DNA of 64,000 bases from Calliopsis andreniformis. Lineage: Eukaryota > Arthropoda > Insecta > Hymenoptera > Andrenidae. A model generated the notes under the pieces. It was not told the DNA's origin. It did not search any database and saw nothing but the letters and a program-made list of their open reading frames with translations. Below are positions 43,593 to 57,800 of this stretch, one piece after another. A program made the position numbers and the translations under genes. Numbering within the stretch: position 1 is the first letter of the stretch; every line of letters begins with the position of its first letter. The stretch spans positions 22,811,501-22,875,500 of the forward strand of contig NC_135067.1 of the NCBI RefSeq assembly GCF_051401765.1, given 5' to 3'.

Positions 43593-46500
43593 CTGAACAA
43601 AAAGATCGAAAAGAATCGTTAGTGGACTGTATCGTTTACACGGCAGTCGTTACGCGATCGAATAGCGAACAAGATCACGGCTCGCGATTTTCCTTCTTTC
43701 GCATAAGCGATTAATCTTCCTCGTATTATTTTCTTTGCAGAAATGAAGCCGCAGGGAATTCTTTCAACCACCGACCAGCAACAGGTAATTTTGACACGTT
43801 CCATTAACTTATCCGTTTGTCTCTAGAAATGCATCCCCGTTTGCGCTGAAAGGCTCGATCGACGAAATACTTCTCGCGATATCGAGTTGTTTGTGCAATT
43901 ACCGTACTCCCATGGATAATTAATCGTGCTCTCGAACGACAGCAAGAAATTTCCTGGCCTACTAACTCCATAGTCGAACCCTTTGAGAAAGAACAGCGCC
44001 ACGAGTGGAAAGTTCTTTGACGGTGATTCGAGTTATCGTGCACGTTCCTCGACCGACGTCGACGGTTCATTTTTTTCGCGGTTAATTTCGCGCGCAGCTG
44101 TCGCGCTCTTTTTACGCGAAAGACGCGTATCTCGAGGTTGAGTGGGCGAAAGCCGAGCGGGATAAAGACGTTTCACGAGGCCCGAGAAAGATTGCCACAA
44201 ACTTGTTTCCTCTTTTCGTTAAAACTTCGCGACACGAAGCGGAGTTCTTGTGTTTAAAACGCGTTTTCATCGGCGACCGAACGCGTCCAAAGAAAGCCTT
44301 TTCATCGCGTCAACTCGCGCCGAAATCGATCAAACGAGTCGCGATAACTTCGCTCGCATCTGATTTCAATATTATTCCAGTCCTCATCACGCGACTCGAA
44401 ATAGCTGTTTTTTTACCTAGTGCTTCAGGATTTACCAGAGTCTTGCATGCTAAATTAACCTTTTACATTAAATGCATATAGTAACGTTATTTGACTAATT
44501 TGAATCCTCGAATTATTTCGAAGGGAATAGGTATGTATTTCGTTGGATTGCTTGAAATCGAAAAAGGTAATCGAGCAAGAGGAAAGGAAGATGAAAAGAG
44601 GGCGCGAAATACTGGGATATCGTAATCAAGCGTAGCGTCGTTAATGCACGTAAACCCACATATACTCCGTCTAATTGATTGTGCTCCCTATAAGCACGCG
44701 CCAATTATGATTGTTCTCTCTATTATCCACCCCGTTCGATTTCTCCGGCAGCCATCTCATTCTCGCTTCAACGCATTTCCATTCCTCTCCCTCCCCATCT
44801 TTCGGCTAATTACGGGACTCGATGAACTTTGCCGCGTACCGAAACCGAATCGTGTGTTGCGATCGCTTTAAGCAGGTTACGACTGAGAGGAAATACGAAA
44901 TACCTCCAGTTAACATCAACGAACGAGGGAGAGTCGAGAGATCTATTTACGAGAGATCTTTCTCTCTCTTTGAGAGACATCATAATGAATTGAAGCGAAT
45001 TCGTGACAAGCAAACAGCCCTAGCAGGTTTACAAGAAAGCAACAGTACATTCGTAAATGAGGCAATAGTCGGTTGGAACTGGATCGTTCATGTTTCGGAA
45101 AACAGGGGTCGAGACGATAAATTCCAGTAAATAGCAGAGATAACGGGCATAAACTTCTCGGCGAAGTGAAACCATTACGATCAGCTGTGCGCTGGATCGA
45201 TTAAGTAGCTTCACGCCCGCGGAATCGAAAACACTCTGGCCAGAGTAATTCGTGTCTGTAGGAAATCACGACGCCCGTTCCTTTTCCTTTCTTCGAACTT
45301 GCCTCCAAGTGCTCGACCGAATAACCGACTAGTAAAGTTCGTCCTCCTAAGTTAAATCTCCCATTGACTCTTCCACCGTTCGCCCATTGCGGGTGCGGCC
45401 TAAACTCCATCTCTTCGTTGGATTCGAAACAGTTTTGAGAGGTTTGCCACACCATGGGAAAACTAGCGAATCGAAACATGATTGTAATTGGATTGGCAAT
45501 CGTGAAGCTCGCGAGGCCTAAAAGCTGCGACACTCGACCTGGGGAAGTCATTGGACTCTCGTGAGCGCGCCAAGGGGCGAGAATTTCACTCGTATGCGCT
45601 TCTGTGCTCGCGCGATGGGCCCCGCTACACCGTGGCGCAAACATTACGCTCGAGACTAAATACAAACAATCTGCCCGGTACGTAATGGCATAATGTAGCT
45701 AGCTGGCATCGTTGTTTCCGTTAAAATTGAAAATTACAGACTCTGGGATTCGTTTGTCGAAGGCTCCAGCAAAGGGGGCAAAATATGAAATCAATATTTG
45801 CGTAGCCGCGCGCACGCACCCCTGTGCCTCCGTATCGCGTTTATAATATTTGCCAGTTTTCCGCAGAATCGGTTTGAGTAGCCAGGAATTTCTTCTGTCG
45901 ACCAGGGACCAATGCTACCGTAACCCGTTAGCGAATGCTAGCGAAACCTTTTTCTCATCGAATGGGATCGAATGGTTGGAAAGGGTTCAGATGATACCTA
46001 ATTTATGAACCTGTCCATAACTTCTGAACTTCTCATCTTTCAGGGTATAGTAGTGGTCGTCAATATTTCCCTAAACATTAGTAACTAAAGTTGCTCTCTG
46101 CATGTTACCACTCTGAAATTCCGGGAAAATGTTTGTCCACAAGCAGATATTACAAGAAATACCTACATAGGTACATATTATCTATTCTTTTGGTTTCGAT
46201 CAGACGGTTTCTACGTTTCCTTTCCTTTCCTTTCCTTTCCTTTCGTTTCGTTTCGTTTCGTTTTTTTCTACCTTCTAGTACAACAAGTCATTCTTTGCGT
46301 ACTAGTTGGAGACAATTACAGGGGGTCAAAGAATGTAATTCAGCATCGAATGAAGACCGTGGCACGGACACCGGTTCGCAAGGGCAGAACTCGAGTCCAG
46401 GGAAATGCTGACATTTGTAATAACTCTAAGTATCTAAATGCTGTAATCACTATAATCGAGGCGAAAAAGCCGGCATACTGCCGCTTGCATGTAAATATCG

Positions 46501-46627
46501 GGGCTCGCTTATGCGAGGAGTTTAAAGCACTCTTCTCGGGTTAAATTATAGGCCACGCACCGCGCGACTATTACATAGGTCCGAGACTATTAATAGTGTA
46601 CGAAGCGTCCTAGGAAAAACGGCTTAC

Positions 46628-46775
46628 CCCGCGGTTTATCATAGTCCTCGCGATAAGTCACCCCCGTCTGGGCATTCGAGTCGATACAACCAACCGAGAC
46701 AGCCTTCGAGAATCGTTCCGTAACCAGTGCCGTTTTCTTCGTGCCACGTGGTCGATCGGTGTATTTTTCTCGCGA
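46628..46775 (-). other. Candidate unassigned coding exon
   Basis: A 148-bp minus-strand interval is bounded by a pyrimidine-rich acceptor (TTTCCGACAG) and a G|GTAAGC donor. It is open for 49 codons with a protein-like composition (ERFSKAVSVGCIDS, then GVTYREDYDKPR). It ends in phase 1, so it cannot splice directly to the TDG exon at 43,592, which needs phase 2. I do not recognise the peptide; it may be chance. Confidence 0.2.
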
Positions 46776-48867
46776 CTGTCGGAAACAGAACGACGTCGCT
46801 CAGAAAAAACTCGTCAAGATGGAGGACTTGCGTAATACATCTCGGACAGGTCTCGAGTAGGCTTCACGATCCAGTGAAAAGACTCGAAAAGCCAAGTTTC
46901 AATTTATTCCTAACCGATTGCGATGAACTTGTTTCCTGCACGCTCCAACATAGATGCATAACGATCGCCTACGCTTTCCCAAAGAGATGCGTTTTCGATG
47001 TCTGTTTCACCAGGGCCTCTCGAATGTTTCTCACAGTGCTTGCTTCTCAGTACCCTGAACAAATTCTACTCGTATTAACGATCAACAACAACTCCTACTA
47101 CGTTCAGAAATTGTCGTATCATCAAATTAAATGGACGATTCCTAAGCTAGTAATGCGCTGGTATTCTAACACGATAGTAACCGAGTATTAGGTACACAAT
47201 TAGGCTCAAAGCAGTGAAAGTTTCGTCACGCGTTGGTCATCGTTGACAATTTACTCTGAAACTTTCACAAGCAGACGCACCTTTAGTCTTACTTACTCTA
47301 AAAATTCTCAACTTTTCAGAATGTGATTTTCTCAAGCACTAAAAACTTCGGGAACGTAGGAGAGTGATTTTGAGTGGAAAGAAAAGGAAAAGCACGACAG
47401 AAGTGGCTACAAAGGACGATCGTGTGTATAGAGATCATAAATGCACTCGTTCGTGATAGCATCGAAACGTTGAGTGTTCACGGTGCAACGCGCAGTGGAA
47501 AATGACCGGTTTAGATGCGTTTCAGGAATGTCCTGGCAACGAGATATCCACGTAGCCGTTTTTCCTGACATTATAATATATGAAGGTCGGTGAAAAACCA
47601 TGGAATTACTTTTAGCCATCTTCGCATATGCTGGTTGTAGGTGTCTCCTTAGATGGCGTTCGTTGATAGGGTAAAATCCGTGGATAAAAGCAAATACACT
47701 GGAGTGGCAAATGGACCGGGCAAATTTGTGCCATAGAGGAAATATTATTAACGCATTCCACTCACCTCGAGCCAACAATGACACCTAAAACCTACTGGAC
47801 ATACATCTGCAGCTTCATGTTGACTCTATAGAGTATCTTAATGATTGTAGCATATTACGTCAGTACTGGCATTATTCTTAACTTACAAAAAACAAGAGTC
47901 CTTGAATAGATAAAGTCTATCGTGACCTTAGAGCGTGGTAAGAAAATTATGTTCCTAGAACATAATAAACTTGTAAGCTCTCGCGTTACTCTCTGACCGT
48001 TATAGATAATACTTGTCGCGGAGAATCGTCTTTCTGCTAATGCGACGCGTAACTATTCGTAACTTAGCACCCAAACTATAGAAAAAGTCGCGCGTAGGCG
48101 TGACAAAGGTGACTCCTGCTGTGTCGTTGAAAAAATTCAGTACTCGTGTGTCAGGACAGTAACTTCTAAGATTGATCGTCGGAGATTACCGAGCTTGATC
48201 ACAGCGTCGGTAAGAAGGTGAATGCGTGCTCTTTGAGTTTATCAGTACCGTCGGGATCTCACGATATGTCAGTGGGATCGTATTAGTTACGGTGCAGTAG
48301 GACGGAAGACGTCTTCTCCGAACTTGCCACAGTAATACATAATAACGCGCGAGAAGCGACGCAGCAGCGGTTTCGCGCGGAATCGCGTCGTTTTCGCAGT
48401 GGAAATGCACGCGAGGCTCGAAGAAGCAGAGAAACGCGGTTTTCTTTGCGACTTCGACGGAGGAGCAACGCGAAGGGAAACAGCGAGGCTCCATCGAATT
48501 CGGAGTTCGAGAGGAAACAGGTCGGGCGTTCAGCGGATCAGTGGAAACCGCGCTTCGTGCACTCGCTCTTTTTTTCCCCTCCGCGCAGCGTTGCTCGTTT
48601 CTGCACGCTAATTCGAAAATACTCGGAATAATTTTCAGCCGGAGCTATACTTGCCCTATGTACTTTTTATGCGCTGCTCGGACCTATGTACCGTGGGCCC
48701 CGATGTACATACGTAGGTACGCGTATATGCTACTAAGGTAAATATACAAGGTATATAGGGGTAGCGTGTAGGAGATGGTTGGTACATAGAAGTACTTGCT
48801 GGAAACGACTAGGGCCGTCGACGGGGGTGAGGCGAGAGGGACGGGCAAGGGAATGGAGAAATTCTAT

Positions 48868-49020
48868 CCATCTCTCTCTTTCTCTCTCTCTCTCTCTTCC
48901 CTTCCCTTCCCTTCTCCCCCTCGCTCTCCCTGCACATCACTCGCTCTCTCGCTCTCTCACTCTATCTTCCTCTCTCTTTTCTCGCTCTCTTCTCTCTCCT
49001 CTCCGCCTCTCTTCGTTTCG
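48868..49020. repeat. CT-rich microsatellite-like tract
   Basis: Imperfect (CT)n and TTCCC repeats on the plus strand. Confidence 0.8.
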
Positions 49021-49683
49021 CTCCCTCCTTTCTTGTAGGGAAAGCTTCGAACTGCTGGCCGCCAACGGGCTTCCACGTTGCTACGAAACGAATCCAGAAC
49101 GATATTAAGAGAAATTTCCATTTCCCTTGCGATCATTTGTCCACTTTGCATTAAGCTTCAGATCGGACACGAAGGACTTTCGAACGATCGTTTGTTCTTC
49201 TACCGATTTCTATTACCGGAGCTTGAAAAATTCGAACAGGTTGTCGTAATTGGTAAACTTCTAACAGTTTTACTTGAGAATCGTGATCAGAGGTAGCCAT
49301 CTTCGATACTAGATTTTCGTATTCTTGATCGCAGAAAAATGGAGATGAAGCTCGATAAATGAAATTAGTGGATTGGTGGTTCGCCAACTATCTCGAGTTC
49401 GTCGGGAATGAAGACGATCCAGAATCGGGGGTACGGTAGTCTGACGCAACACCGCTTTTCTCCGATGCTTCATGGATTGAGTTACGCATTTTGCTCGTGA
49501 AATCGGAACCCCAAGCTTTTTGCCCGGTCGGACGATAGATGTTTCAAAACAAAATCTACCTCCGGTCGCTGTAGCGCTTCGTTGGCTGCCGATTCGTATC
49601 GAAGCAACGATTCCTCGTCTCTAGCTCGCGGATTCGACGTCGAGTCGTCCACCTCGAGAGCTGGGCGAGTCCTCTGTCGCTTC

Positions 49684-49691
<8 letters not shown>

Positions 49692-49736
<45 letters not shown>
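49692..49736. repeat. Perfect (GA)n microsatellite
   Basis: About 22 uninterrupted GA dinucleotides, flanked by CAGAGA on both sides. Confidence 0.95.
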
Positions 49737-49743
<7 letters not shown>

Positions 49744-50280
49744 CGGATACGGCCGAGCGTTTTCGGTCTTTGCGCAAAAATATCGAGCGACAGAAGGAAA
49801 TGTTCGTTTCCCGAAAGCATCAATTTTTTCAAACGCGCAGAGATTTGTGTAACACGGTAAACCTCCCTGAAGGGACGAGAGCGGAGATGAAAGAGACACA
49901 GAGAGAACGAGAGGAAGAAGAGGAGCGAAGAAGCAGAGAAGCGAGATCTCGCGCGGGGTTCGTAGCTACCCCTAAGCCGGGCTGTGGCTGGTGCTGGTGC
50001 TGGTGCTGCTGCTCGTTGCTAGGGGAAACCTCCAGAAAACTCTACACACACACATTGCCCGTATGCCCGCCAATACGTACACGCATACCCATACAAATTT
50101 TCGCGCACACATCGGCAGGGAACAGCTACAACTACGCGCAGACACGAGCACGACACACGGACACGAACGTGGCAGATCGCACACGCTCGCTAAAAGGGGC
50201 AACGAGAGAAGCTCACGCACGTACGGTCACGCACACCTTGACGCGCCGTGGAAAATGTCGATAACGAAAAACCACTGCTC

Positions 50281-50495
50281 TTCTCTTGCTCTCCCTCTCT
50301 CTCCCTCTCTCTCCCTCTCTCTCTCTCTCTCTTTCTCTTTCTCTCTCCCCCTATCTCCCCCTTTCTCTTTCTCTCTGCCTCTATCCTCCCTGCCCGCCCA
50401 CCTTTCCGCCCTCCCTCCCGATCCCTCTCTTTCTCTCCGTCTCTCCGTCTCTCCGTCTCTCCATCTCTCGCTCTCTTCTTCCTGAACGCCCCTTG
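50281..50495. repeat. CT-rich compound microsatellite
   Basis: Imperfect CTCTCC, CTTT and CGTCTCTC units on the plus strand. They create Ser/Leu-rich open frames that are not genes. Confidence 0.85.
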
Positions 50496-51838
50496 TCCCT
50501 TCTCCGTTTTCCCTTTTCCGCCCCGGAGAACCAGCTTTCCGGGCAAACTATTTCATTGTTACGAAAAAATCGACGATTTCCGGCAACGCACGAAGAGAAA
50601 GAGGAGCGGGATCGCGCGATTAGGTCGGATCCGAAGGTTGTTGCAGGGTCGGTGGACCGATGACTCGATCGAACCGTTCGATCCAGCCGAATCTCGGCTC
50701 TGGAACGCTCGCGTAGGGCCCCGAATCCTCGGAAAAGCCCTGGCCAGAAGACTCGTTTCACGGGCGATTTCGCCGCGAGAGCGAGAGCTTTTCCCAGGCG
50801 GGTCGCGAACCGACGACGAATCGCCGGAACAGGCGAGAGGAAAAAAAGGAGACGAACCGCTCGAGAGGCTAGCTCTCTCGGGGACAATCTCTTTGGTGGG
50901 ACGCCGACTGGCTGGAAGCGCGGTCTCAAATCGAGAGGGAAAAAGAAAGAGGAAAGCAAGGCCGTTAGCGAGGATGGATAATGCGTGGGCGTTGCGGTTC
51001 CGCCGCGCTGTAACGTTAGTCCAGCTCTGAGTCACGTTCAACCAACGAACGGATCAAACTCGACCGTTGCTTTGGTTCTTACTTCAACCAAACTAGATCC
51101 CTATTGGCTAGCCTGCATGCAGTTTTGACCTACGATTGCGTGTGTTTTCTGAGAGACAACGCCAATGTTTATCGATTACAATTTTTAGCGAATTTGTCCG
51201 AAAAAGGCAAGGTCGCATACGATATCTCCTTAGTCACCAATGGGAGGATAGTTCCTCGGGCAAACTGCTACCAGATACTCAGGACTACAGAAATTGAATG
51301 CCTCAAAAAGGTCCCCTTCCGAAGAAGCCACTTCTGCTAGCAAATAAACAAATAAATACCAAGGCAATTCGTCATCGTAGCGAAAACTGAAGAAACGAAT
51401 TCGAGGTCGAAATCGACGAAACGGATCTCTCGGCAGGCGCAAATCGGTCATCGTTCCTACGCGAGATAAATATTCATGCGTGCATCGCGCATGGAGATCA
51501 ACGCCGGTCCACTCGTCCCCGTCTCGAACTGGTCGAAAGAAAGACGCACCTCTCCAAGTTTGGCGACGCGGTCTCTCCGGTTATTATTCGGCCCGTAAAT
51601 TTTTATCGCGCACGCAGGACTCCATTTTTACGAGGGCCATTACGTCGTTGCCACGTAAGGTTGCGCCAGCAGTTCCTTTTTCTCCATCGGCAGTTTCTCT
51701 TTTTTTTCTCCACGTTGCCAGCGAAGGCCTCCTCGGGAACAAAAGCCTAGGAGAATGCTCCGTACTCGATCTCCGTTGCGTACCTCGAGATTCATGGCTG
51801 CTGTCTCTTGAAGATCGCAATGATCAACTTCCTACATC

Positions 51839-51880
51839 GTTGTTCGCGGCTGCTTTCGCGGCTGCTTTCGCGGCTGGATA
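51839..51880. repeat. Tandem repeat, 12-bp unit CGGCTGCTTTCG
   Basis: About three copies ending CGGCTGG. Confidence 0.85.
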
Positions 51881-54800
51881 ACCGTAGTCCAGAGTAGCAA
51901 GTGACGAACGCGAAGGAAGAAAACATAGGTGGAATCGTCGATATGCCCGACAAATAAGAGGAAGGAAGCGAATAAGTTGGGAGAAAAGGCGCAAACAGGA
52001 ATCGCGGATTGGTAGAATTCGCAAAGGCTCGAGTAATCGGAAAAGTTGGCTCGATTGCCTATAGGGTTCCAACAGCGCGAAGGAAAAAACAAACAGCCAC
52101 AGACGAAGAAGAAGGTGCACGAAGGACAAGAGAGGGAAGAAGGAATCGGCGGCGAGTTCGCATCGATTCTGGTCGAAGGTCGTACGACCTTCGGCAAAGC
52201 GAAGAAGGGGGATTCCCCTGAGTGGAATCGACGTATCGCCTTAGGTCGCGTCGTAGTTCCGAGTTTCCAGTTATAAATTACAGGGTAGACGACCGAGTTC
52301 CACCGTTTCTTCTCTCTGACGTCGACGGCAACGTTCTCTTTCCCGCGTTCTCTCCCGGTTCCGCCGACTCGCCCCGTTCCACGCGCAGCTCCTCCTTTTT
52401 CTCTCGCATCGCCTCTCCTGCCCCTGTTTCCCTCTTTTTTCTTCCCTTTAGCCGTCTAACTGGCTCGCAGAAGCGGTATACTGTTCGCGTATTGGAGCAA
52501 GCGTTCGAACCACGTGTGGTCCCCATTCATAAAATCCTCGAGCCGTAGCACGTGCATCGGAACCCCCTAAAGGACACCGGCGCGGTTCTAAAACACTACC
52601 CCAACCAACCCTCCGACTCCCTATCGCCAGGCACACGGTAATAAGGAGTAACGACCGATCGAACGGATACGCGGAACGATTTGAAAATGGATCGAGCTTC
52701 TCCTTTCAACCTTCGCGTTTCCACACACTGCTATCGATTCTGAGAGAACGATTTTATATCCCATCATTTCAAACGATTGTCCAAAAGAAATTTAAGGCCG
52801 AACTATTATACAGTACTGTAAAGGAGTCCCTAAATCAACCAATCTAATAGATAATCAGATAGCAGCAATAGATTCGCAATTGTAACACCTAAGCAATGTT
52901 CCTTCGATAAGCAAGCTTCTCCACCAAGTTTTTCCACTAAGTTCGTGATGCTGCAACGTGGTGCTTTGCACCACTGAATCGATATTCACGCAGCCCTCGT
53001 CTAATCGGTCTTGCTCGTAGCTAATCCATCGGGCGTATCGCGATCTCGTTGTCGAGGCAGGAATAATCTGCGTCGTTTGGCTCTTGTGCTCGCCTCGAAT
53101 TCTCTTTTCCCCTTAATCGGAGACAAAGGAGCTCGAACGAGCCCTCTTGTCTCGACTTCTCCTTCAACGTCGTCTCCTCTTGGGGAAGCAACGACTGTCG
53201 CGCGGCCGAGGCGCGAGATAATCTCGCCACGAATCTGTATCGGCCGCGATCGATCTCGAACGGGTGGCCGACCGACCGATCGAGAGGATTCCCTCTCGCG
53301 CCCCACCCCTTAAGAAGCGTGCTCGATTTTCATGTAATTCAAATGAAACGCAAGCTGTCCTCGCCGAGACGTGCTGAGACATCAGACGCTGAAAGACACG
53401 ATGACACGCTGTCGCGCTCGCGCTGACCTGGCCATCGCCTCGACTTAATTCAAGGTTCCCGATTTTCATCGGAAAAACTGCGTGTCCGGGTACGTTGCTG
53501 CGTCGTCGTCGACTTTTAGTCCGCTAGAGTCTCGCACGTACACCAACCTCCATTCTCCTCGCGAGCCAAATTTCCATTATTCTCTATCGATTTTCAATCG
53601 TCGAATGGGTGTCTCCAAGTTTCCGAATCCAAGGTCTGGGTTAGTTAGTCGATTCCATTTCCGTGGCCGAATTCCTACTTCCTCTCTTATACCGAGTGAC
53701 CTTTTTACGATCTTCGAAATGCGAGAGGAATCCAACCGAGGCGGTAACGTGTACCAAGTGCGGATATTACAACTTAGAAACGTAGGTTGTAACGTAAGTG
53801 AGCCCTTTCGGTTGAAACTGGGCGCAAAATGCAGCCAACGTTCACACCTTCTTTCGTTGGGGCTGTTCTCGAAGAGAGACAAATTTATCGGAGCTGCTAT
53901 GATTGTGGCTCAAGCGTGCCAAGATATGTCGTTCCTTTCTTAGTAAACTGTCGGGTCTTAGTAAACTTTCTTAGTAAACAATTTTGGTCTTAAGAAGAGC
54001 CCAATATGGACATATGTGTAACATTGTCCTTTCGTACAACTTCCTGCGGTTTACGGTCAATTCTACTCACATTTGTCCACTACAAAACCGTGAACAGAAA
54101 ATCTCTTTTAGACTTATAAGTAGGTATATCGAACCATTTATTCATACCCTATGATCGACTCGTGTCGGCCACCCACAGTGTTTGTTAGTAGTTCTGTTTT
54201 CCAATCGGTGGTGTAGGTAAATGAATGCGACAGGTTGTAAGAGTGCACAGAATGAACCGAAAGTTGAAAGATTCTTTAACGCGACCTGGCACACGGTTTT
54301 GCAGAACCGAAAGACGGAGGCAAAATAGATGAATGAATCGACGCAGTTGCGCGTAGATTCTCTCCAAGTCTCCCTTCCCTCTGTTGCTGTACCTGTTCCC
54401 GGCCTCTCTTCGGTCAATGGAAAATACGCAGAGAATACACGAAGTGAGTCAATATATCGGATACACACAGCCGGTGTATTCCCCCGGCCTAGGTCGGCCC
54501 AATCAAATTTTATGATTTGTATCCATCTCGCTCTTCGCGATCCTGACCTACCGCCAGCCGTTCCACCGATAGCGCTGCTTTTTTCCAGTCCCTCTCCCTC
54601 GCGCTCTCTCTGCCCCTCGTCTCTCCGCGCTTCCATCGGATTTCCCCTGTCTCGACCTCCACGAAAAAAAGGGAGAGTGGCTTCGAAAGTCAATAAATCG
54701 AATTTCTATTCGACGCTTCAAACTTTTCCCTCTTGCCGGCCTATTTTATCTTCTCCGCCTCCACTCTTCCCTTCGCGCGACCGCGATAAAATTTCAACGA

Positions 54801-57800
54801 TCAACGACCACGAGAATTCGTGCAGCGATAGATTTTTTCTTCGTGTCTCTCCGAACCTCTCACTGAGAAACATTTTTCGAGAAAATATCCGCGTATAGCG
54901 ACTCGTTCGAGAATTCCACCCCTTCTTGGGTGCTCGGGGGAAACGTTGGTTCCTCGGTGATCGCACGAGCCACGACGGATCGATGTCTGCGCGTCTTTTC
55001 TCGAACGCGTCGTGAACGGACTCAAACGAGTGGAAGAGAAGTCCCCCCCAGTGTTCCTAGAATACGTCCGAACGCTGCGCGGTAGAATTTGGCTCCTGGA
55101 ATTCGGGTCCTCCTCTTTGCGAGGCGGTCGCCGAAAATCTTCCACGCTCCAAATCTTTGGACGGTCGGTTTCGGGGCAATAAGACGTTTTCCGGCGGGAA
55201 ACGGGGCCGCGCTGACGTTCGTTTGACCCAAAAGACGAGCAAGATCGAGGAAGGAAGAGAAGCCAGACGTCGTGCGTCTGCTTGCGATTCACGGCTCTGC
55301 CAAGTCGTATATTCGCGTTCGGTGGCGGAAAAACGGTAACGAAGCGGGAAGGGAAAAGGGCGAGAAAAAGTGCGGGACTAGCTAGGAGGAAAAGATAGGG
55401 CGGAAGGAGGAAGTGGAACGAGATCAAGAGAAAGAGAAACGACCCTTCCTTCGAATCCCCAAAGCGAGACGCCACGGCGACGAGACTTTGACCGAGTTTT
55501 CAAGCGACTCCTACATCGACGCGCGAGAGGGTGAGCGTGAACGGCGGTGGGCGAAGGAGAAGAGAGAGCGGAGAGGAGCTCGTCGCCCTCCCAGACGACC
55601 TCCCGTTGCCTCGTATCGCTTCGCGTTGTCTCGTAATTTCTCGCATAGCCGCCACTAAACCATTTACTCTGGCCCGTGCCAAAAGTTCGCCAGTCACGCT
55701 TCCCGATTCGCGACTTCGACGCGCTCTTCAACCTCGACCGTCCCTCTAACTTCTTCCTTCGATGCAACCCACAACATGGAATAGAATCCTAATAGAATCC
55801 TTCCTACGATCAAAGTATATTCTAAAAAGGTGGTGAAAGAAAAGGAGAAAGGCAAAAATGCTCTCGAATGACTGTGGATCCGTAATCCGTAATTGATTAT
55901 CCGTATATTGATACGGACAAAGAAGGCATAGGAAGATGATAGTTGGAAAAATATGGGGAAGATAGTGGGCTTCGGAGCTCCTGTCGTTAAAAGAAGCGGA
56001 GAGCTGATTGTAGCTACAGGCGATGATGTTTTGACGGCCATCGCACGTTCTCCGCATTAACATCCGCCAAAGTGCTTTGCCAGCGTGCGCCTCCATATAT
56101 CTTCCGACAACGAGTAATATCTCGGAAACTTCGTTGCCGTAAGCAAGTCGATCAAACATAACGCAACTTATAAATTTCGTTCCTGCATCGGACAAATTTA
56201 ATGCGAGGATTGACCTAGAGAGGTACGTGAACAGTGGTAGTAGCTTTTTGGAAAGATGACATCTGCTTCCAAAATGCGTATTTATATTGTACCGAGACTC
56301 GCAAGGGAAACTAGTTTGTTCTGTTAGCTCGTCCGAGTTGAAGGGGATGTAGGTACCTACTTTTGCAGAACAGATCCTGTGATCTGAGTAGAAGACACTC
56401 GAAGCGCAGATCAATCGCGTGCGGTCAAGCACCTTTGTCAGAGTCAGGCAAGACTGAAGAAAGAAAGCAGGCAGGCTCCACCTTCCTTTTTTCATTTTTT
56501 TCTTACTGCTAATTCCTAATAGGAGCTGGGGTAAGAGGCTAAACAAAGAAGAGAGTAGACTTTCGTTTGCCCTTAATTCTTTTTTTAAATTTCCAGTCCA
56601 GATCTAATTTTGTACATTGGTAAAGAGCAACTAAGCTATCATAAAAATAAGCAGAGTAATAGTGAATACTTGTAAGGAAGAATACTAGGAATTTGACGAA
56701 AATACAGAGAGTTGGGAAGTAGTAAGGAAGCAAAGCACGCGCGAATATGATATTTTGGATAGATGCATAGTGAGAATGCTCGAGGGACGTCTACCCATCA
56801 AAATTGGTAGCCGGACGTGCGCGCGAGATGGTCCAAGATATTCATGGGCGACTTTCCGAAACTTGTCAACAACCACCCCGAAAATTCTTCGCGCGATGAG
56901 GGTGTGGGTTGCGCGGAGCGCGCGTGTTCCAAACTTTCCAGTTTCTCGCCGAATTCCGGAAAGTTTCACCCCTTGTTGGTACTTGCGCGTCGCGTCAAGC
57001 AAATCCCCCGCTTATGGGGTTACAAGGGCGGAGATGGCGGTTCGAAATATTCGAGAAACCTGTCCCATTGTAACGCGCTCCCACTCGGAAACTGGCGCGA
57101 ACGATCGTGTACTTCCACCGTCTCTTTCGCAAAGAAAATGCACGAGTAATAGATGAAGGAAATTAAGCGCCACTTCAGAGTCTGATATTGTCTTATTCTT
57201 CGACATTGTACGCAGCGTTATTGCAAGGTAACGAAGGTCGACTTGTCCGTACGCGGAGGAACGTCGAGTCGCGGGATACGAGAGGAAACGCGCGCAGAAT
57301 TTAGGCGCGTAAAGAAGATTGTGCGCCAGTAAAAACGTCACGGTAACCGCGTCAGTAATTTCAGGCTAACGTCAAGATTACATACGCCGGCACGGAACTC
57401 CTCGGCCCTGAGATTCTCCCGGCTTTGGGCTTTAAACGTACGCAAGATTTACGACGAAACTTACGCGCTCGGGCTCACCAGCGGCTAGACTCGTACCTAC
57501 GAATACGTTGCAAACTCTGTCATCGCTTTGCTCGAAATCCGTAGAACGATCACGAGAATGGATACCAAGAGAATGAGAGCTAGGATCTAGTATACAACCA
57601 TCGTAAGTTGAAACCTGGAAGGAATGCGGGTCTGATTGGTTGGATCTTTGTGTAGGATCACGCGCATTTTCGCTATTGGCCGATTCGATCGCATCTACTA
57701 ATCCGTGCCTGTAGCGTCGCGTGTGCTCCTCTTGCCCCTGTGCCGCCCCAGGTTTCAACTTACGATCGTTATACACTAAAGGGTTCACCCGAGATTTTAG

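Noticed and set aside
45201..45665. 154-codon minus-strand frame
   Set aside because: Partly protein-like, but no convincing splice sites around the best segment and no family match.
49986..50022. Gln/His-rich minus-strand reading (NEQQHQHQHQPQPGLG) after a CCCCTAG acceptor-like site
   Set aside because: It resembles the TDG style and starts in a usable phase, but the only donor (GTAGCT) is weak and gives phase 0, not the phase 2 required by the exon at 43,592. Treated as a short CCAGCA-type repeat.
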